Assembly: GCF_000720185.1 (NCBI RefSeq)
Contig: NZ_JOIY01000022.1
Location: forward strand, 58,817 to 122,816
Direction of reading: 5' to 3'
DNA: 64,000 nucleotides
Origin: Streptomyces sp. NRRL S-340
Lineage (GTDB): Bacteria > Actinomycetota > Actinomycetes > Streptomycetales > Streptomycetaceae
A program made the position numbers and the translations under genes. The notes beneath the pieces were generated by a model. The model had not been told where the DNA came from and made no database searches. It saw only the letters and a program-made list of their open reading frames with translations. Positions within the stretch are counted from its first letter, which is position 1, and each line of letters opens with the position of its first letter. Positions 26,579 to 34,375 of the stretch are shown piece after piece.

Positions 26579-27471
26579 ACATGCCCCAGATATCCGACCA
26601 GTCCGACGGCGAGCCTCCCAGCCGCAGAGGACGCCCGCCCGGGCCCATCTGCGACAGCGTCGGCGTGACCCACCGAACCTGGCTGGAGCAGGTCCGCCGA
26701 CGGCTCGCCGCCAGCGGGCTGACCCTCGACGATCTCGTCAGCCGCTCCGGCTACTCCAAGACCAGGCTGTCCGAACTGCTGCGGGGCAAGGGCTACTACC
26801 CGGGCTGGGCGATGACCTACAGCGTGGTCAAGGTCCTGGACATCCCTCCCTGGCCGTTACGGCGCCTGTGGACGGCAGCCGCCCGGGAAGCGGAGAAGAA
26901 GGACACCTGGATCAAAAACGGTATCCACGCCGTGCAGCCCCTGGGGCCGGAGGACCCGCCCATCCCCCACCTCGCCTTCAAGCAGGCCATGGACCGCCCC
27001 TACACCGCCTACGCCCAGGCGTTCCTGCAGACCGAAGCCCGTGCCCGCCGGGTCGTCGCGGAGACGTTCGACATCCTGTGGCTGAACTGGAAGGAGGCCA
27101 CCAGCAGCAGCAACACCCCCCGTCACGCGTGGAATCTGCTGAGGGCCAAGGTCATGGCGCGGGCCGACACCCACGCCGGGCACCCCGACCTTCGCGCCGC
27201 GGCCCTGCGGACCGTCGCCGTGGCCGGGAGCAACGACCTCGACGACTGCCTGGCCCGGGCCGCCCGGATGGCGGCCTTCTTCGACGCCGTCGCCCGCCTC
27301 CCCGAGGACCAGATGGATGTCACCGTCCTGCGCTTCCTGTGCGGCGTCGACGAGGACGCCGTGCCCGGCGTCATCGGTCTGCCCCCGGCCATCACCCACA
27401 GCCTCGCACGCCACGCCAGGGGCGCCCTGCACGGCCTCCACCCCGGCACCCACCCCGACACCCTGGAGTGA
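26575..27471 (+). CDS. XRE-type regulator with C-terminal sigma region 4-like domain
   Basis: A 298-aa DNA-binding protein. Residues about 30-85 form an XRE-like helix-turn-helix (WLEQVRRRLAASGLTLDDLVSRSGYSKTRLSELLRGKGYYP). The last 90 residues resemble sigma-70 region 4 with its lead-in: RLPEDQMDVTVLRFLCGVDEDAVPGVIGLPPAITHSLARHARGAL, the usual LPxxQ...VLR...G....EVA..LG.S...V.....RA..AL pattern. The middle (LAFKQAMDRPYTAYAQAFLQ..) is like the region-2 lead of ECF factors. Codon 95 is TTA (26857-26859), the only in-frame TTA seen in the window, so translation should depend on bldA tRNA in Streptomyces. GTG 26575 overlaps the previous stop; ATG 26581 is the alternative start. Confidence 0.76.
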   Translation: MNMPQISDQSDGEPPSRRGRPPGPICDSVGVTHRTWLEQVRRRLAASGLTLDDLVSRSGYSKTRLSELLRGKGYYPGWAMTYSVVKVLDIPPWPLRRLWTAAAREAEKKDTWIKNGIHAVQPLGPEDPPIPHLAFKQAMDRPYTAYAQAFLQTEARARRVVAETFDILWLNWKEATSSSNTPRHAWNLLRAKVMARADTHAGHPDLRAAALRTVAVAGSNDLDDCLARAARMAAFFDAVARLPEDQMDVTVLRFLCGVDEDAVPGVIGLPPAITHSLARHARGALHGLHPGTHPDTLE

Positions 27472-27480
27472 TCAGCCCCC

Positions 27481-28503
27481 ATGAGCGTCATCGACGATCT
27501 CCTCGCCCAGTCCCGCTTGCTGGACGCCTCCGTGCCTGCCGACGTCGTGCCCCACGACGACTCGGCCTACTACGCCTTCGACGACTTCGGCCGGACCGCG
27601 GAGAACCCCAGTCCCGGCCCGGCCGACGAAGACGCTGCGGGAGAGCTCGCCGCCCTGTGCGAGACGGCCGTCGCCCACTGCAGTGCCGCACAGATCGTCG
27701 ACTTCCTCACCGACCAGGTCCCCCAGCCGCGCGCCGCGTGGATCCTCGGCTGCGTGCTGCGCATCGCCGGCGACGACGACGGCGCCCGGTCCTGGTGGCA
27801 GTATGCCGCCGGCGCGGATGACGCGCCCGCCTCCTACTGTCTCTACCTGCACCACCTCGCCCGCGGCGACGCCCACGCCGCCGCTCTGTGGCAGACCCAG
27901 ATCAGCGCCTACGCGGGAGAAGCAGACAGCGCCTCCTTCTACGACCGGGGCTCGCCCGCCTCCGACGTGGTCAACGCCGACACCAGTCTGCCCACCCTGC
28001 TGCGGATCCTCAGCCGCCTCACCCCGGCCGGCCCCCGCCGGCACACCCAGACGGCCACCGCGGTCATCCAGTTCGTCTCCCGCGCCGTCACCATCGGCTA
28101 CGACCGCCACCCCGACCTCGAGATCCCCGCCCCCGGAACGAACTTCGCCGAACTCCTCCAGGTCATCCTTGCCGCAGTCCCCTCGGACCCAGCCGTCCCC
28201 GCGGCCCCGGTCCTAGGGTCCCGTGTCGCCGGGACGGGACGGTCCGAGGAACTGCCCAACAGGACGGCAGCGGAGGCCGTCGACGAACGGGTGCCCGGTG
28301 AACAGCACACCCCCGGCCCACGGCGCCTCCTGGTGGAAGTCACCGCTGACGACCACGAGTCCGCCCCCCAGTTCTTCAAGGAAGCGAGTGCCGTGTGCTG
28401 GAAAGAGGCCACCGACGCCCGGCCCTCCCGCCGCGGCAACACCCTCGCCTACTACTTGCACCGGTTCCTGGGCACGCGCGTACGCACCGCGCCGGCGCAC
28501 TGA
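27481..28503 (+). CDS. Uncharacterised partner of the XRE/sigma-like regulator
   Basis: A 340-aa cytoplasmic protein of unknown family, starting 9 bp after the regulator. Residues about 45-150 are helical and repeat-like (AAWILGCVLRIAGDDDGARSWWQYAAGADDAPASYCLYLHHLARGD), resembling TPR/SEL1-type helices. A disordered stretch follows at about 225-275, then a compact end (LLVEVTADDHESAPQFFKEASAVCWKEATDARP). Tight linkage suggests a regulator partner or target. Function not inferred further. Confidence 0.7.
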   Translation: MSVIDDLLAQSRLLDASVPADVVPHDDSAYYAFDDFGRTAENPSPGPADEDAAGELAALCETAVAHCSAAQIVDFLTDQVPQPRAAWILGCVLRIAGDDDGARSWWQYAAGADDAPASYCLYLHHLARGDAHAAALWQTQISAYAGEADSASFYDRGSPASDVVNADTSLPTLLRILSRLTPAGPRRHTQTATAVIQFVSRAVTIGYDRHPDLEIPAPGTNFAELLQVILAAVPSDPAVPAAPVLGSRVAGTGRSEELPNRTAAEAVDERVPGEQHTPGPRRLLVEVTADDHESAPQFFKEASAVCWKEATDARPSRRGNTLAYYLHRFLGTRVRTAPAH

Positions 28504-28848
28504 AGGCGAAAGGCCGCACCGCAGCCGCCACTCCGGGGGCGTGCCACGAGCGTGCGGCATGTCGCCGCGGCCCTCCTGCCCGCGCCGAACCCGGCGGGGC
28601 CGTCTCCGGCAGGCCGTCCCGCCGCGCGCAGGGCCGGGACGGCAGCGATCGACGGCCCGGCGCCGTCGGAGCCGCCGCGTCGGACGAAGGCCTCCGCCCG
28701 GTCCGCCGGTCCGGTGGGTCGTATCCCGCAGCGGCGCTGCGGGCGGGAGCGGCGTTCGGCGCCACGCTGATCGTGGTGGCGACGGTGACCGGGGCCCTGG
28801 CGGCGGTGGCCGCCCTGCTGCGGTGATCGCGCCGGCTGCTCCGGAGGC
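28504..28848. other. Intergenic region, possible decayed small membrane gene
   Basis: A forward frame ending at 28826 closes with a hydrophobic helix (GATLIVVATVTGALAAVAALLR) like that of the 26375 protein, but no suitable start or ribosome site lies in front. Otherwise nothing is seen. Confidence 0.4.
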
Positions 28849-29835
28849 TCATCGCGAGACAGGGGCCTTGCCGGACAGGTACCGCTGCACCGCCGCGAGT
28901 TGGCGGTCACGGTCGCGTGCGACCCGGGTGAGATCGTCGCGTGCGCGGGTGATGGCCGCCTCCTGGTGAGCGGATTCCACCGCGAACCAGACCCCGACCA
29001 GATTCGTCTGCCTCTTGCAGGCGACGTCTGTCCGCGCCTGCGCGAGTTCCGCGTGATCGGGCTCGGGGAGGTCCAACGCCGACAACCGGGCCGAGGCGCT
29101 CAGCGGGTCGGCGGGCACGCGGTAACTGTTCCGCTCCATGCACCGCTGCCAGCGGCGGAAGACGTCCGTGACGCGCGGGTCCCGGAGCGAAGCGACGAAA
29201 CTCTCGGCCTTGATGCGGGAGACGATGCCGCCCGCCCCGGTACCGGGCCCCTGGAGACCGTCCGACGCCGAGGACCGTACTCCCAGCGCGCGGTCGGGAG
29301 CGGCGTAGCACCCGTTCACCGGTATGCGCCGGCCGAGATACTCGGTGATCGGTTTGCCGGTGGTGACGTCGGCCCCGCTGAGGACGGTCCGTGCCTGGAC
29401 GGACAGGGCCGGTGGCTTGACCTGTGCGCGACCGGCGGCGGCGGTGGACGGAGGTGTGTCGCGGGGCACGTGATAGCCCCAAGTCCGGGCCGTGACGGGA
29501 TCGGTGACACCGTAGCGCCGGAACATGACCGAGTACTGGAGGACCTGCGCACCCGTGGCGGGGGCGTGACTGACGGGATAGGTGAGGCCGAACTCACGCA
29601 TGCAGTCGCGCACCAGCGAGGCTGCCACCCAGTCGTACCGCGCGGTCTGCGCCGGAGTCAGCATGTACCGCTCGATGGGCAGGTGCAGGGACTGGACGTC
29701 CGTGCCGGCGGTGGCCGTAGCCGCGGGCGGGGCCTCTTGTCCGGGCTGGGCGCGGCCGAAGGTGCATGCCGTCGTGAGGGCCAGGAGGAGCGCGCACAGA
29801 GCGACAGGCCGGCGGGCGGAGCGGAAGAATCCCAT
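28849..29835 (-). CDS. Putative secreted lipoprotein
   Basis: A 328-aa exported protein of unknown family. The signal peptide MGFFRSARRPVALCALLLAL ends at TTAC24; the lipobox has Thr at -3, so lipidation is likely but not certain. The mature part is helical with four spaced cysteines (VRDCMREFGLTYPV, NGCYAAPD, WQRCMERNSYRVP, VACKRQTNL), probably two disulfides. It is 77 bp downstream of an I36-type inhibitor gene on the same strand and may share its transcript. Confidence 0.72.
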   Translation of the reverse strand: MGFFRSARRPVALCALLLALTTACTFGRAQPGQEAPPAATATAGTDVQSLHLPIERYMLTPAQTARYDWVAASLVRDCMREFGLTYPVSHAPATGAQVLQYSVMFRRYGVTDPVTARTWGYHVPRDTPPSTAAAGRAQVKPPALSVQARTVLSGADVTTGKPITEYLGRRIPVNGCYAAPDRALGVRSSASDGLQGPGTGAGGIVSRIKAESFVASLRDPRVTDVFRRWQRCMERNSYRVPADPLSASARLSALDLPEPDHAELAQARTDVACKRQTNLVGVWFAVESAHQEAAITRARDDLTRVARDRDRQLAAVQRYLSGKAPVSR

Positions 29836-29912
29836 GGTGTTGTCTCCTTGCCGGGCGGGGCCGCCGGTGATGCACGGCCCCGCACCAGATCACATCAGCC
29901 GAACGGACTGGG

Positions 29913-30395
29913 TCAGTGGCCCACGCCCGGGCAACGGGTGTGATCCGAAATGGCTATGGAGGCCTCGTTGTTGCGCAGGTACGAGGTGAGGTTGCCGCCC
30001 TTGCCGGGGCTGAGCCAGTTCGAGTTCCCCTGGTAGTCCGGCGAGTACCAGATACCGACGTTGCAGGCGGAGGAGGCGTTCTCCGCGGAGGCCGCGTTGT
30101 TGCGCACCGGCTGACCGGCGCCCGCCGAGCCGTACCCGTCGTCGTAGAACGTGGCGCCGCTGAGGTTGCGCACGGCGTTGGACCTGGACTTCCAGACCGC
30201 GCCCTCGGCCCCCGGTGAGTAGTAGAGGCAGAAGAAGTACGGGCTGGTCGTCCCGCACCGCACGGGCGCGCTGTTGGTGTTCCAGCCGTCGATCCTGTCG
30301 CTCGTGGCGCTGGACTGGCCGGCCAGGACACCGACCAGGGCGAGTGAGGCAGCGGCCGCTGTCCCGAGCCGTGCGACGATGCGCTGTGCATGCAT
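29913..30395 (-). CDS. Secreted peptidase inhibitor, family I36-like
   Basis: A 160-aa exported protein. A Sec signal peptide (MHAQRIVARLGTAAAASLAL..) is cut after about residue 31 (SSA). The mature domain has the beta-gamma-crystallin-like pattern of the I36 (SMI) inhibitors: CLYYSPGAEGAVWKSRSN, a N-rich turn, then VGIWYSPDYQGNSNWLSPG and paired cysteines. Known members inhibit metalloproteases such as griselysin. A second, more distant I36-like gene is at 46596. Confidence 0.78.
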   Translation of the reverse strand: MHAQRIVARLGTAAAASLALVGVLAGQSSATSDRIDGWNTNSAPVRCGTTSPYFFCLYYSPGAEGAVWKSRSNAVRNLSGATFYDDGYGSAGAGQPVRNNAASAENASSACNVGIWYSPDYQGNSNWLSPGKGGNLTSYLRNNEASIAISDHTRCPGVGH

Positions 30396-30774
30396 GTGGG
30401 TTCCTCGTTTCTCCTCGCACCCTGCGAGGCGCGAGAGGGGTCAAAGACGGTCCTGAAAGGGGGCGGAGCGCTTCACGGCTGCCCGGGTGGCAGCCGTCGA
30501 CGCCCGCACGGGCAGGCGATGCACCCCGCCGGCCGGTGCCGTTCCTCCAGCCGGAAGGGGGCCTTGCCGGGCCCGCTCCATCAGGATTCCTTCGATGCCC
30601 GTGGCCCATCGAGCAGATTCGGGCTGCGCCGAACAGCGGACAAACGGCATGCCCGGCCGGTTCGCCGGGGGCTGCCGGCGGCCCGGCGGTGTGCCGTCCT
30701 GATTCGGTCTGGACCGGCCCAGGAGATTCACGAAGGATCGCCCTCGGCTCTTTCGCACCGGGCAGGGGGAAAGC
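30396..30774. other. Divergent intergenic region with a hairpin
   Basis: A perfect 9-bp stem ACGGCTGCC (30475-30483) / GGCAGCCGT (30489-30497), loop CGGGT, lies about 80 bp upstream of the I36 gene. It could be an operator or a structure in a leader. No gene is seen. Confidence 0.55.
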
Positions 30775-31818
30775 ATGGTCTACCGCATTCACTTCACGGT
30801 CGAGGACCTGATGAGGACGCGGGTGGCACAGCCCTCGCCGCTGATGGAACTGGCCGCCGCGGTACGCACCCTGCAGAGCCGCAGCCACCCGGTACGTTTC
30901 GGAGCCTGGAGACACGCCGCCTTCGCCGGCTTGGAGCCCATGGCCCGGATGGTCCTCGACCTGATCCCGCCAGGGGGCTGGGCGCCCACGTTCCTGAGTT
31001 CTGCGGGAACGGGCGAGCCGCACGAGCTACTGGACCGGGCGCGCGCCACCCCCCGTTCCCGGATCCGCGAGGACCTGGCCCACATGGCGGAACAACAGCC
31101 GCTCCCGCCGTGGACCCGTCACCTGGCCGACGACCGAGACCTGCGGCGGCGGCTCTACGAGAGCCTGGATCACGTCTACGACGTGCTGCTGTCCCCCCAC
31201 TGGGCCCACGTCGTCGGCGAAGCGACGGCCGACCGGGGGATACGGATGCGGCATCTGCTCACCGGCGGAGTGGAAGCCCTGTTCGCCTCGCTCGACCCAC
31301 GGCGGATCCGCTGGACGGCCCCCGTCCTGGAGGTCGCCATGGTCTCCGGCTTCGACGGCGACCTCCACCTCGAAGGCCAAGGGCTGCTCCTGGTCCCTTC
31401 GGTCTTCGGAGCGGGCTCGCCCGCCATCGACATCGACGCCGAACCACAGCCCGTGGTGAGGTACCCCGTCGGCCCCGACTCGGCACGGCCCTTCAGGATG
31501 CCGGTCCGCCCGGCCCCGTCCGCGGCGCACACCTCACTGAGTTCACTGATGGGCAAGACCCGCGCCTTGGTGCTGTACACCATCGCCCAGCACCCCAGTT
31601 GCTCGACCAAGGAACTCGCCGCTCTCACGGGCATGACGTCACCCAGCGCCAGCGAACACGCGACCACCCTGCGCGCGGCCGGACTGATCGACACGGTCCG
31701 GCACCGCAACACGGCACTCCACAGCCCCACCCCCATGGGTATCGCTCTGCTCAACTCCCCGGCCCAGAGGGTGTCAAGTCCCGTTCCGGATGATCTGATG
31801 CCGCTCCGTCGTGGGTGA
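30775..31818 (+). CDS. ArsR-like winged-helix regulator with large N-terminal domain (DUF5937-type)
   Basis: A 347-aa regulator. Residues 1-230 form an actinobacterial domain beginning YRIHFTVEDLMRTRVAQPSPLMEL, typical of regulators annotated DUF5937 plus HTH. Residues about 250-330 are a winged helix: LSSLMGKTRALVLYTIAQHPSCSTKELAALTGMTSPSASEHATTLRAAGLIDTVRHRN. GGGGGAAAG precedes ATG 30775. Targets are unknown; the divergent I36/lipoprotein genes are the nearest candidates. Confidence 0.82.
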   Translation: MVYRIHFTVEDLMRTRVAQPSPLMELAAAVRTLQSRSHPVRFGAWRHAAFAGLEPMARMVLDLIPPGGWAPTFLSSAGTGEPHELLDRARATPRSRIREDLAHMAEQQPLPPWTRHLADDRDLRRRLYESLDHVYDVLLSPHWAHVVGEATADRGIRMRHLLTGGVEALFASLDPRRIRWTAPVLEVAMVSGFDGDLHLEGQGLLLVPSVFGAGSPAIDIDAEPQPVVRYPVGPDSARPFRMPVRPAPSAAHTSLSSLMGKTRALVLYTIAQHPSCSTKELAALTGMTSPSASEHATTLRAAGLIDTVRHRNTALHSPTPMGIALLNSPAQRVSSPVPDDLMPLRRG

Positions 31819-32000
31819 CAGGACGGTTCCGCGCGTTCCATGTCCTGTGCAGGCGAGGTGGTGGGCAGGGGACGGATGCCGTACGCGACAGAGCGACGGC
31901 CCGCGGGGCGGGCGCGGGCGTGCCGGAGCATCGGCACGACTGCGAGGACCGGGGTGCCGGCGCTCCCGGCCCCCCGTTCGTTCCATCTGATGGACCGGCG

Positions 32001-32030
32001 TTGACATCCGTTCGGGTCATTGTCTTAACT
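32001..32030 (+). promoter_or_regulatory. Sigma-70-type promoter of the sulfur operon
   Basis: A consensus -35 TTGACA (32001-32006) and -10 TTAACT (32025-32030) with an 18-bp spacer. The predicted start, near 32037, falls a few bases before the riboswitch aptamer. Confidence 0.72.
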
Positions 32031-32042
32031 ACGTGCCCAGAA

Positions 32043-32155
32043 CGGTCATGAGTGTCAGCGACAAGCCCTGGCCGGCTGACCGGCAACCCTCGCACCGCGG
32101 TGGGGTGCCCCAGGCGACGACCGGACCGATGGAACATCGGTAAGCGCGAGGCCCG
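32043..32155 (+). ncRNA. SAM-IV riboswitch
   Basis: The leader matches the actinobacterial SAM-IV aptamer. P1 strands are CGGTC (32043-32047) and GACCG (32119-32123). Between them are the conserved GTCAGCGACAAGCCC, GGCTGACCGGCAACCCTC, and CGCGGTGGGGTGCCCC blocks, the last two being the shared SAM-I/SAM-IV core (GGCAACCCT and GGTGCC). After P1 a 6-bp hairpin CCGATG/CATCGG (32126-32140) and the TAAGCGCGAGGCC tail correspond to the extra P5/pseudoknot elements that mark SAM-IV. High SAM should turn the downstream ABC transporter and monooxygenase operon off. Confidence 0.9.
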
Positions 32156-32200
32156 CAGGGCCGGAACAGTGACGGTGACGCCATGTACGCAGCTCCCAGG

Positions 32201-32237
32201 ACGGCGACACGCCGCCCGCAGGGCTGCGTGTCGCCGT
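32201..32237 (+). terminator. Leader hairpin, likely riboswitch expression platform
   Basis: Perfect 12-bp arms ACGGCGACACGC (32201-32212) and GCGTGTCGCCGT (32226-32237) around a 13-nt loop, 46 nt after the SAM-IV element. It lacks a U-run, common for Streptomyces terminators. It may end transcription when SAM is bound; inference from position. Confidence 0.6.
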
Positions 32238-32318
32238 ACCCGGCCCCCCTCGTCGCCGATCGCGCCACCGATCTGCTGCGCGTGAACAGCGCACTGTGTA
32301 CCGCACCGGGCAGCGCCC

Positions 32319-32414
32319 GCTGCCGGGGCTGACGCCTCCCCGCAGTCCCCGCTGCCGGGGCTGACAGCTCCCCGCGGCCCCGGCTGCCGGGGCTGACACC
32401 TCCCGCGGCCCCCG
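32319..32414 (+). repeat. Three tandem 32-bp repeats in the operon leader
   Basis: The 15-mer GCTGCCGGGGCTGAC occurs at 32319, 32351 and 32383, exactly 32 bp apart, with near-identical filler (CTCCCCGC). The array lies between the leader hairpin and the permease start. The role is unknown; it may be a protein site or RNA structure. Confidence 0.9.
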
Positions 32415-32539
32415 CCTCCACCGACCGACACCGCCCGCGCGGTGTGCCGTCGTCCTCCACGCCCCCGGTACCTCGCCGTCGTCCGCGTCTCCGCACGCCG
32501 CCGCGCTGCCGGGGCGTTCCCACCCAGCCGGAGCCCACC

Positions 32540-33520
32540 ATGAGTGAACCCCCTGGCGCCACCGTCACCCTCGCCGAAGCGCCGACCACCGAAGGACGCC
32601 AGCAAGCCCTCACCGCCCAGCGAGTCCTGCCGCTACGGCGGCCGGGACGCTGGATCGCCACCGCCGCAGTCCTGGTCCTGGTCGCCCAGTTCGTCCACGG
32701 ACTGGTCTCCAACCCCTTCTACCAGTGGGACCGCTTCGGCTACTGGTTCCTGCGGCCGAACATCCTCGACGGACTCCTCATCACCTGCGAAGTCACCGCC
32801 TATAGCGCGGTGCTGGGCCTCCTCGGCGGCATCCTGCTGGCCCTGGCCCGGCTGTCGAAGAGCCCGGTGCTGCGCGCGGTCAGCTGGACCTACGTCTGGG
32901 CTCTGCGCTCCGTCCCGCTCATCGTGGTGCTGATCTTCCTCTACAACTTCAGCGCCCTGTACAAGACGCTGAGTGTCGGTGTCCCCTTCGGCCCGGCCTT
33001 CTTCTCCTTCGACGAGTCCCGGCTCGCCACCGACATGGCCGTCGCCGTCGTCGGCCTCAGCCTCAACGAGGCCGCCTACGCCGCCGAGGTGGTACGCGGC
33101 GGCATCCTCTCCGTCGACCAGGGCCAGCACGAGGCGGCCGCCGCGCTCGGTCTGCCGAAGAGCTACCAGTTCCGGAGGATCGTCTTCCCGCAGGCACTGC
33201 GTTCGATCGTCCCGAACTACGTCAACCAGCTCATCGGCCTCGTCAAGGGCACCTCGCTGGTCTTCTACGTCTCCCTGCTGGACCTGTTCGGCACCGCCCA
33301 GTCCATGGGCTCCACCTACCCCGGCGACATCGTGCCGCTGCTGCTGGTCGTCACCGTCTGGTACCTGGTCCTGACCAGCGTCGTCTCCGTTCTCCAGTTC
33401 TACGTCGAGCGGTACTACGCCCGCGGTGCCACCCGCGGCCTGCCGCCGACGCCGCTGCAAAGACTCCGCACCGGTCTCAGCGACCTGCGGACCCGCATCC
33501 GCCGGGAGGCCGCCGTATGA
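32540..33520 (+). CDS. ABC transporter permease, polar amino-acid type
   Basis: Membrane subunit of a HAAT/PAAT importer. The 326-aa product has about five to six helices and the permease EAA loop EVVRGGILSVDQGQHEAAAALGLPKSYQFRRIVFPQALR. GGAG (32530-32533) fixes ATG 32540. First gene after the SAM-IV leader, it overlaps the ATPase gene by ATGA. Homologues in Firmicutes and Actinobacteria import cystine, S-methylcysteine, S-(2-succino)cysteine and similar compounds. One permease suffices as a homodimer. Confidence 0.9.
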   Translation: MSEPPGATVTLAEAPTTEGRQQALTAQRVLPLRRPGRWIATAAVLVLVAQFVHGLVSNPFYQWDRFGYWFLRPNILDGLLITCEVTAYSAVLGLLGGILLALARLSKSPVLRAVSWTYVWALRSVPLIVVLIFLYNFSALYKTLSVGVPFGPAFFSFDESRLATDMAVAVVGLSLNEAAYAAEVVRGGILSVDQGQHEAAAALGLPKSYQFRRIVFPQALRSIVPNYVNQLIGLVKGTSLVFYVSLLDLFGTAQSMGSTYPGDIVPLLLVVTVWYLVLTSVVSVLQFYVERYYARGATRGLPPTPLQRLRTGLSDLRTRIRREAAV

Positions 33521-34314
33521 CCGCCGAGACGCCCGAAGCCCTGGCCGCCGTCGAGCCCGCCACCGTGGAAGTGCACGACGTGCACAAGTGGTACGGCCCC
33601 CACCGGGTGCTGAACGGCATCGACCTGACCGTCCGCCCCGGCGAGGTCACCGTCATCCTCGGTCCGTCCGGCTCCGGGAAGTCCACCCTGCTGCGGGTCA
33701 TCAACCACCTGGAGCAGCCCGAGATCGGCTACGTCAGCGTCAACGGCGAGCCGATCGGCGTGAAGCGGCAGGGCGAGCGGCTGAGGGAGCTGAGCGAGAG
33801 GGCCATCCTCGCCCAGCGCGCCCGGATCGGCTTCGTCTTCCAGAACTTCCACCTCTTCCCGCACCTGACCGTCCTCGACAACGTGGCCGCCGCGCCGGTC
33901 GCCACCGGGAAGCTCGGCAAACCCGAGGCCCTGGAACTCGCGCGCGAACTCCTCGGCCGGGTCGGTCTCGCCGACAGGACCGGCGCCTATCCACGCCAGC
34001 TCTCCGGTGGCCAGCAGCAGCGTGTCGCCATCGCCCGCGCCCTCGCGTTGCGGCCCGGCGTCATTCTTTTCGACGAGCCGACCTCCGCCCTGGACCCCGA
34101 ACTCGTCGGCGAGGTCCTCGCCGTCATCAGGGACCTGGCGACCAGCGGCACCACCCTCGTCATCGTCACCCACGAGATCGGCTTCGCCCGCGAGATCGCC
34201 GACCGGGTCGTCTTCATCGACGGCGGAAGGATCGTCGAACAGGGGCCGCCCACCGAGGTCCTCGGCAGACCCCGGCACGAGCGGACCCGCGACTTCCTCA
34301 GCAAGGTCCTCTGA
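33517..34314 (+). CDS. ABC transporter ATP-binding protein, polar amino-acid type
   Basis: A 265-aa ATPase with Walker A GPSGSGKST (about residues 50-58), Q-loop FVFQNFHLFPHLTV, signature LSGGQQQRVAIARAL, Walker B VILFDEPTSALDPE and H-loop IVTHE. An insert after Walker A (VNGEPIGVKRQGERLRELSERAILAQR) is typical of the TcyC/YxeO/GlnQ branch. Coupled by ATGA to the permease gene. Confidence 0.93.
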   Translation: MTAETPEALAAVEPATVEVHDVHKWYGPHRVLNGIDLTVRPGEVTVILGPSGSGKSTLLRVINHLEQPEIGYVSVNGEPIGVKRQGERLRELSERAILAQRARIGFVFQNFHLFPHLTVLDNVAAAPVATGKLGKPEALELARELLGRVGLADRTGAYPRQLSGGQQQRVAIARALALRPGVILFDEPTSALDPELVGEVLAVIRDLATSGTTLVIVTHEIGFAREIADRVVFIDGGRIVEQGPPTEVLGRPRHERTRDFLSKVL

Positions 34315-34375
34315 CGCGCCGCACCCCTCGACCACCCCACCCCGTCCTCATCACCTGAAGCGACAAGGAACAGCC

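Noticed and set aside
28395..28826. Forward frame ending in a hydrophobic helix
   Set aside because: The helix resembles a small membrane protein, but no start or ribosome site is present and the rest is noise; noted only as a possible remnant.
32319..32414. 32-bp repeats considered as a CRISPR array
   Set aside because: Repeats are directly adjacent, without unique spacers, and no cas gene is in the window.
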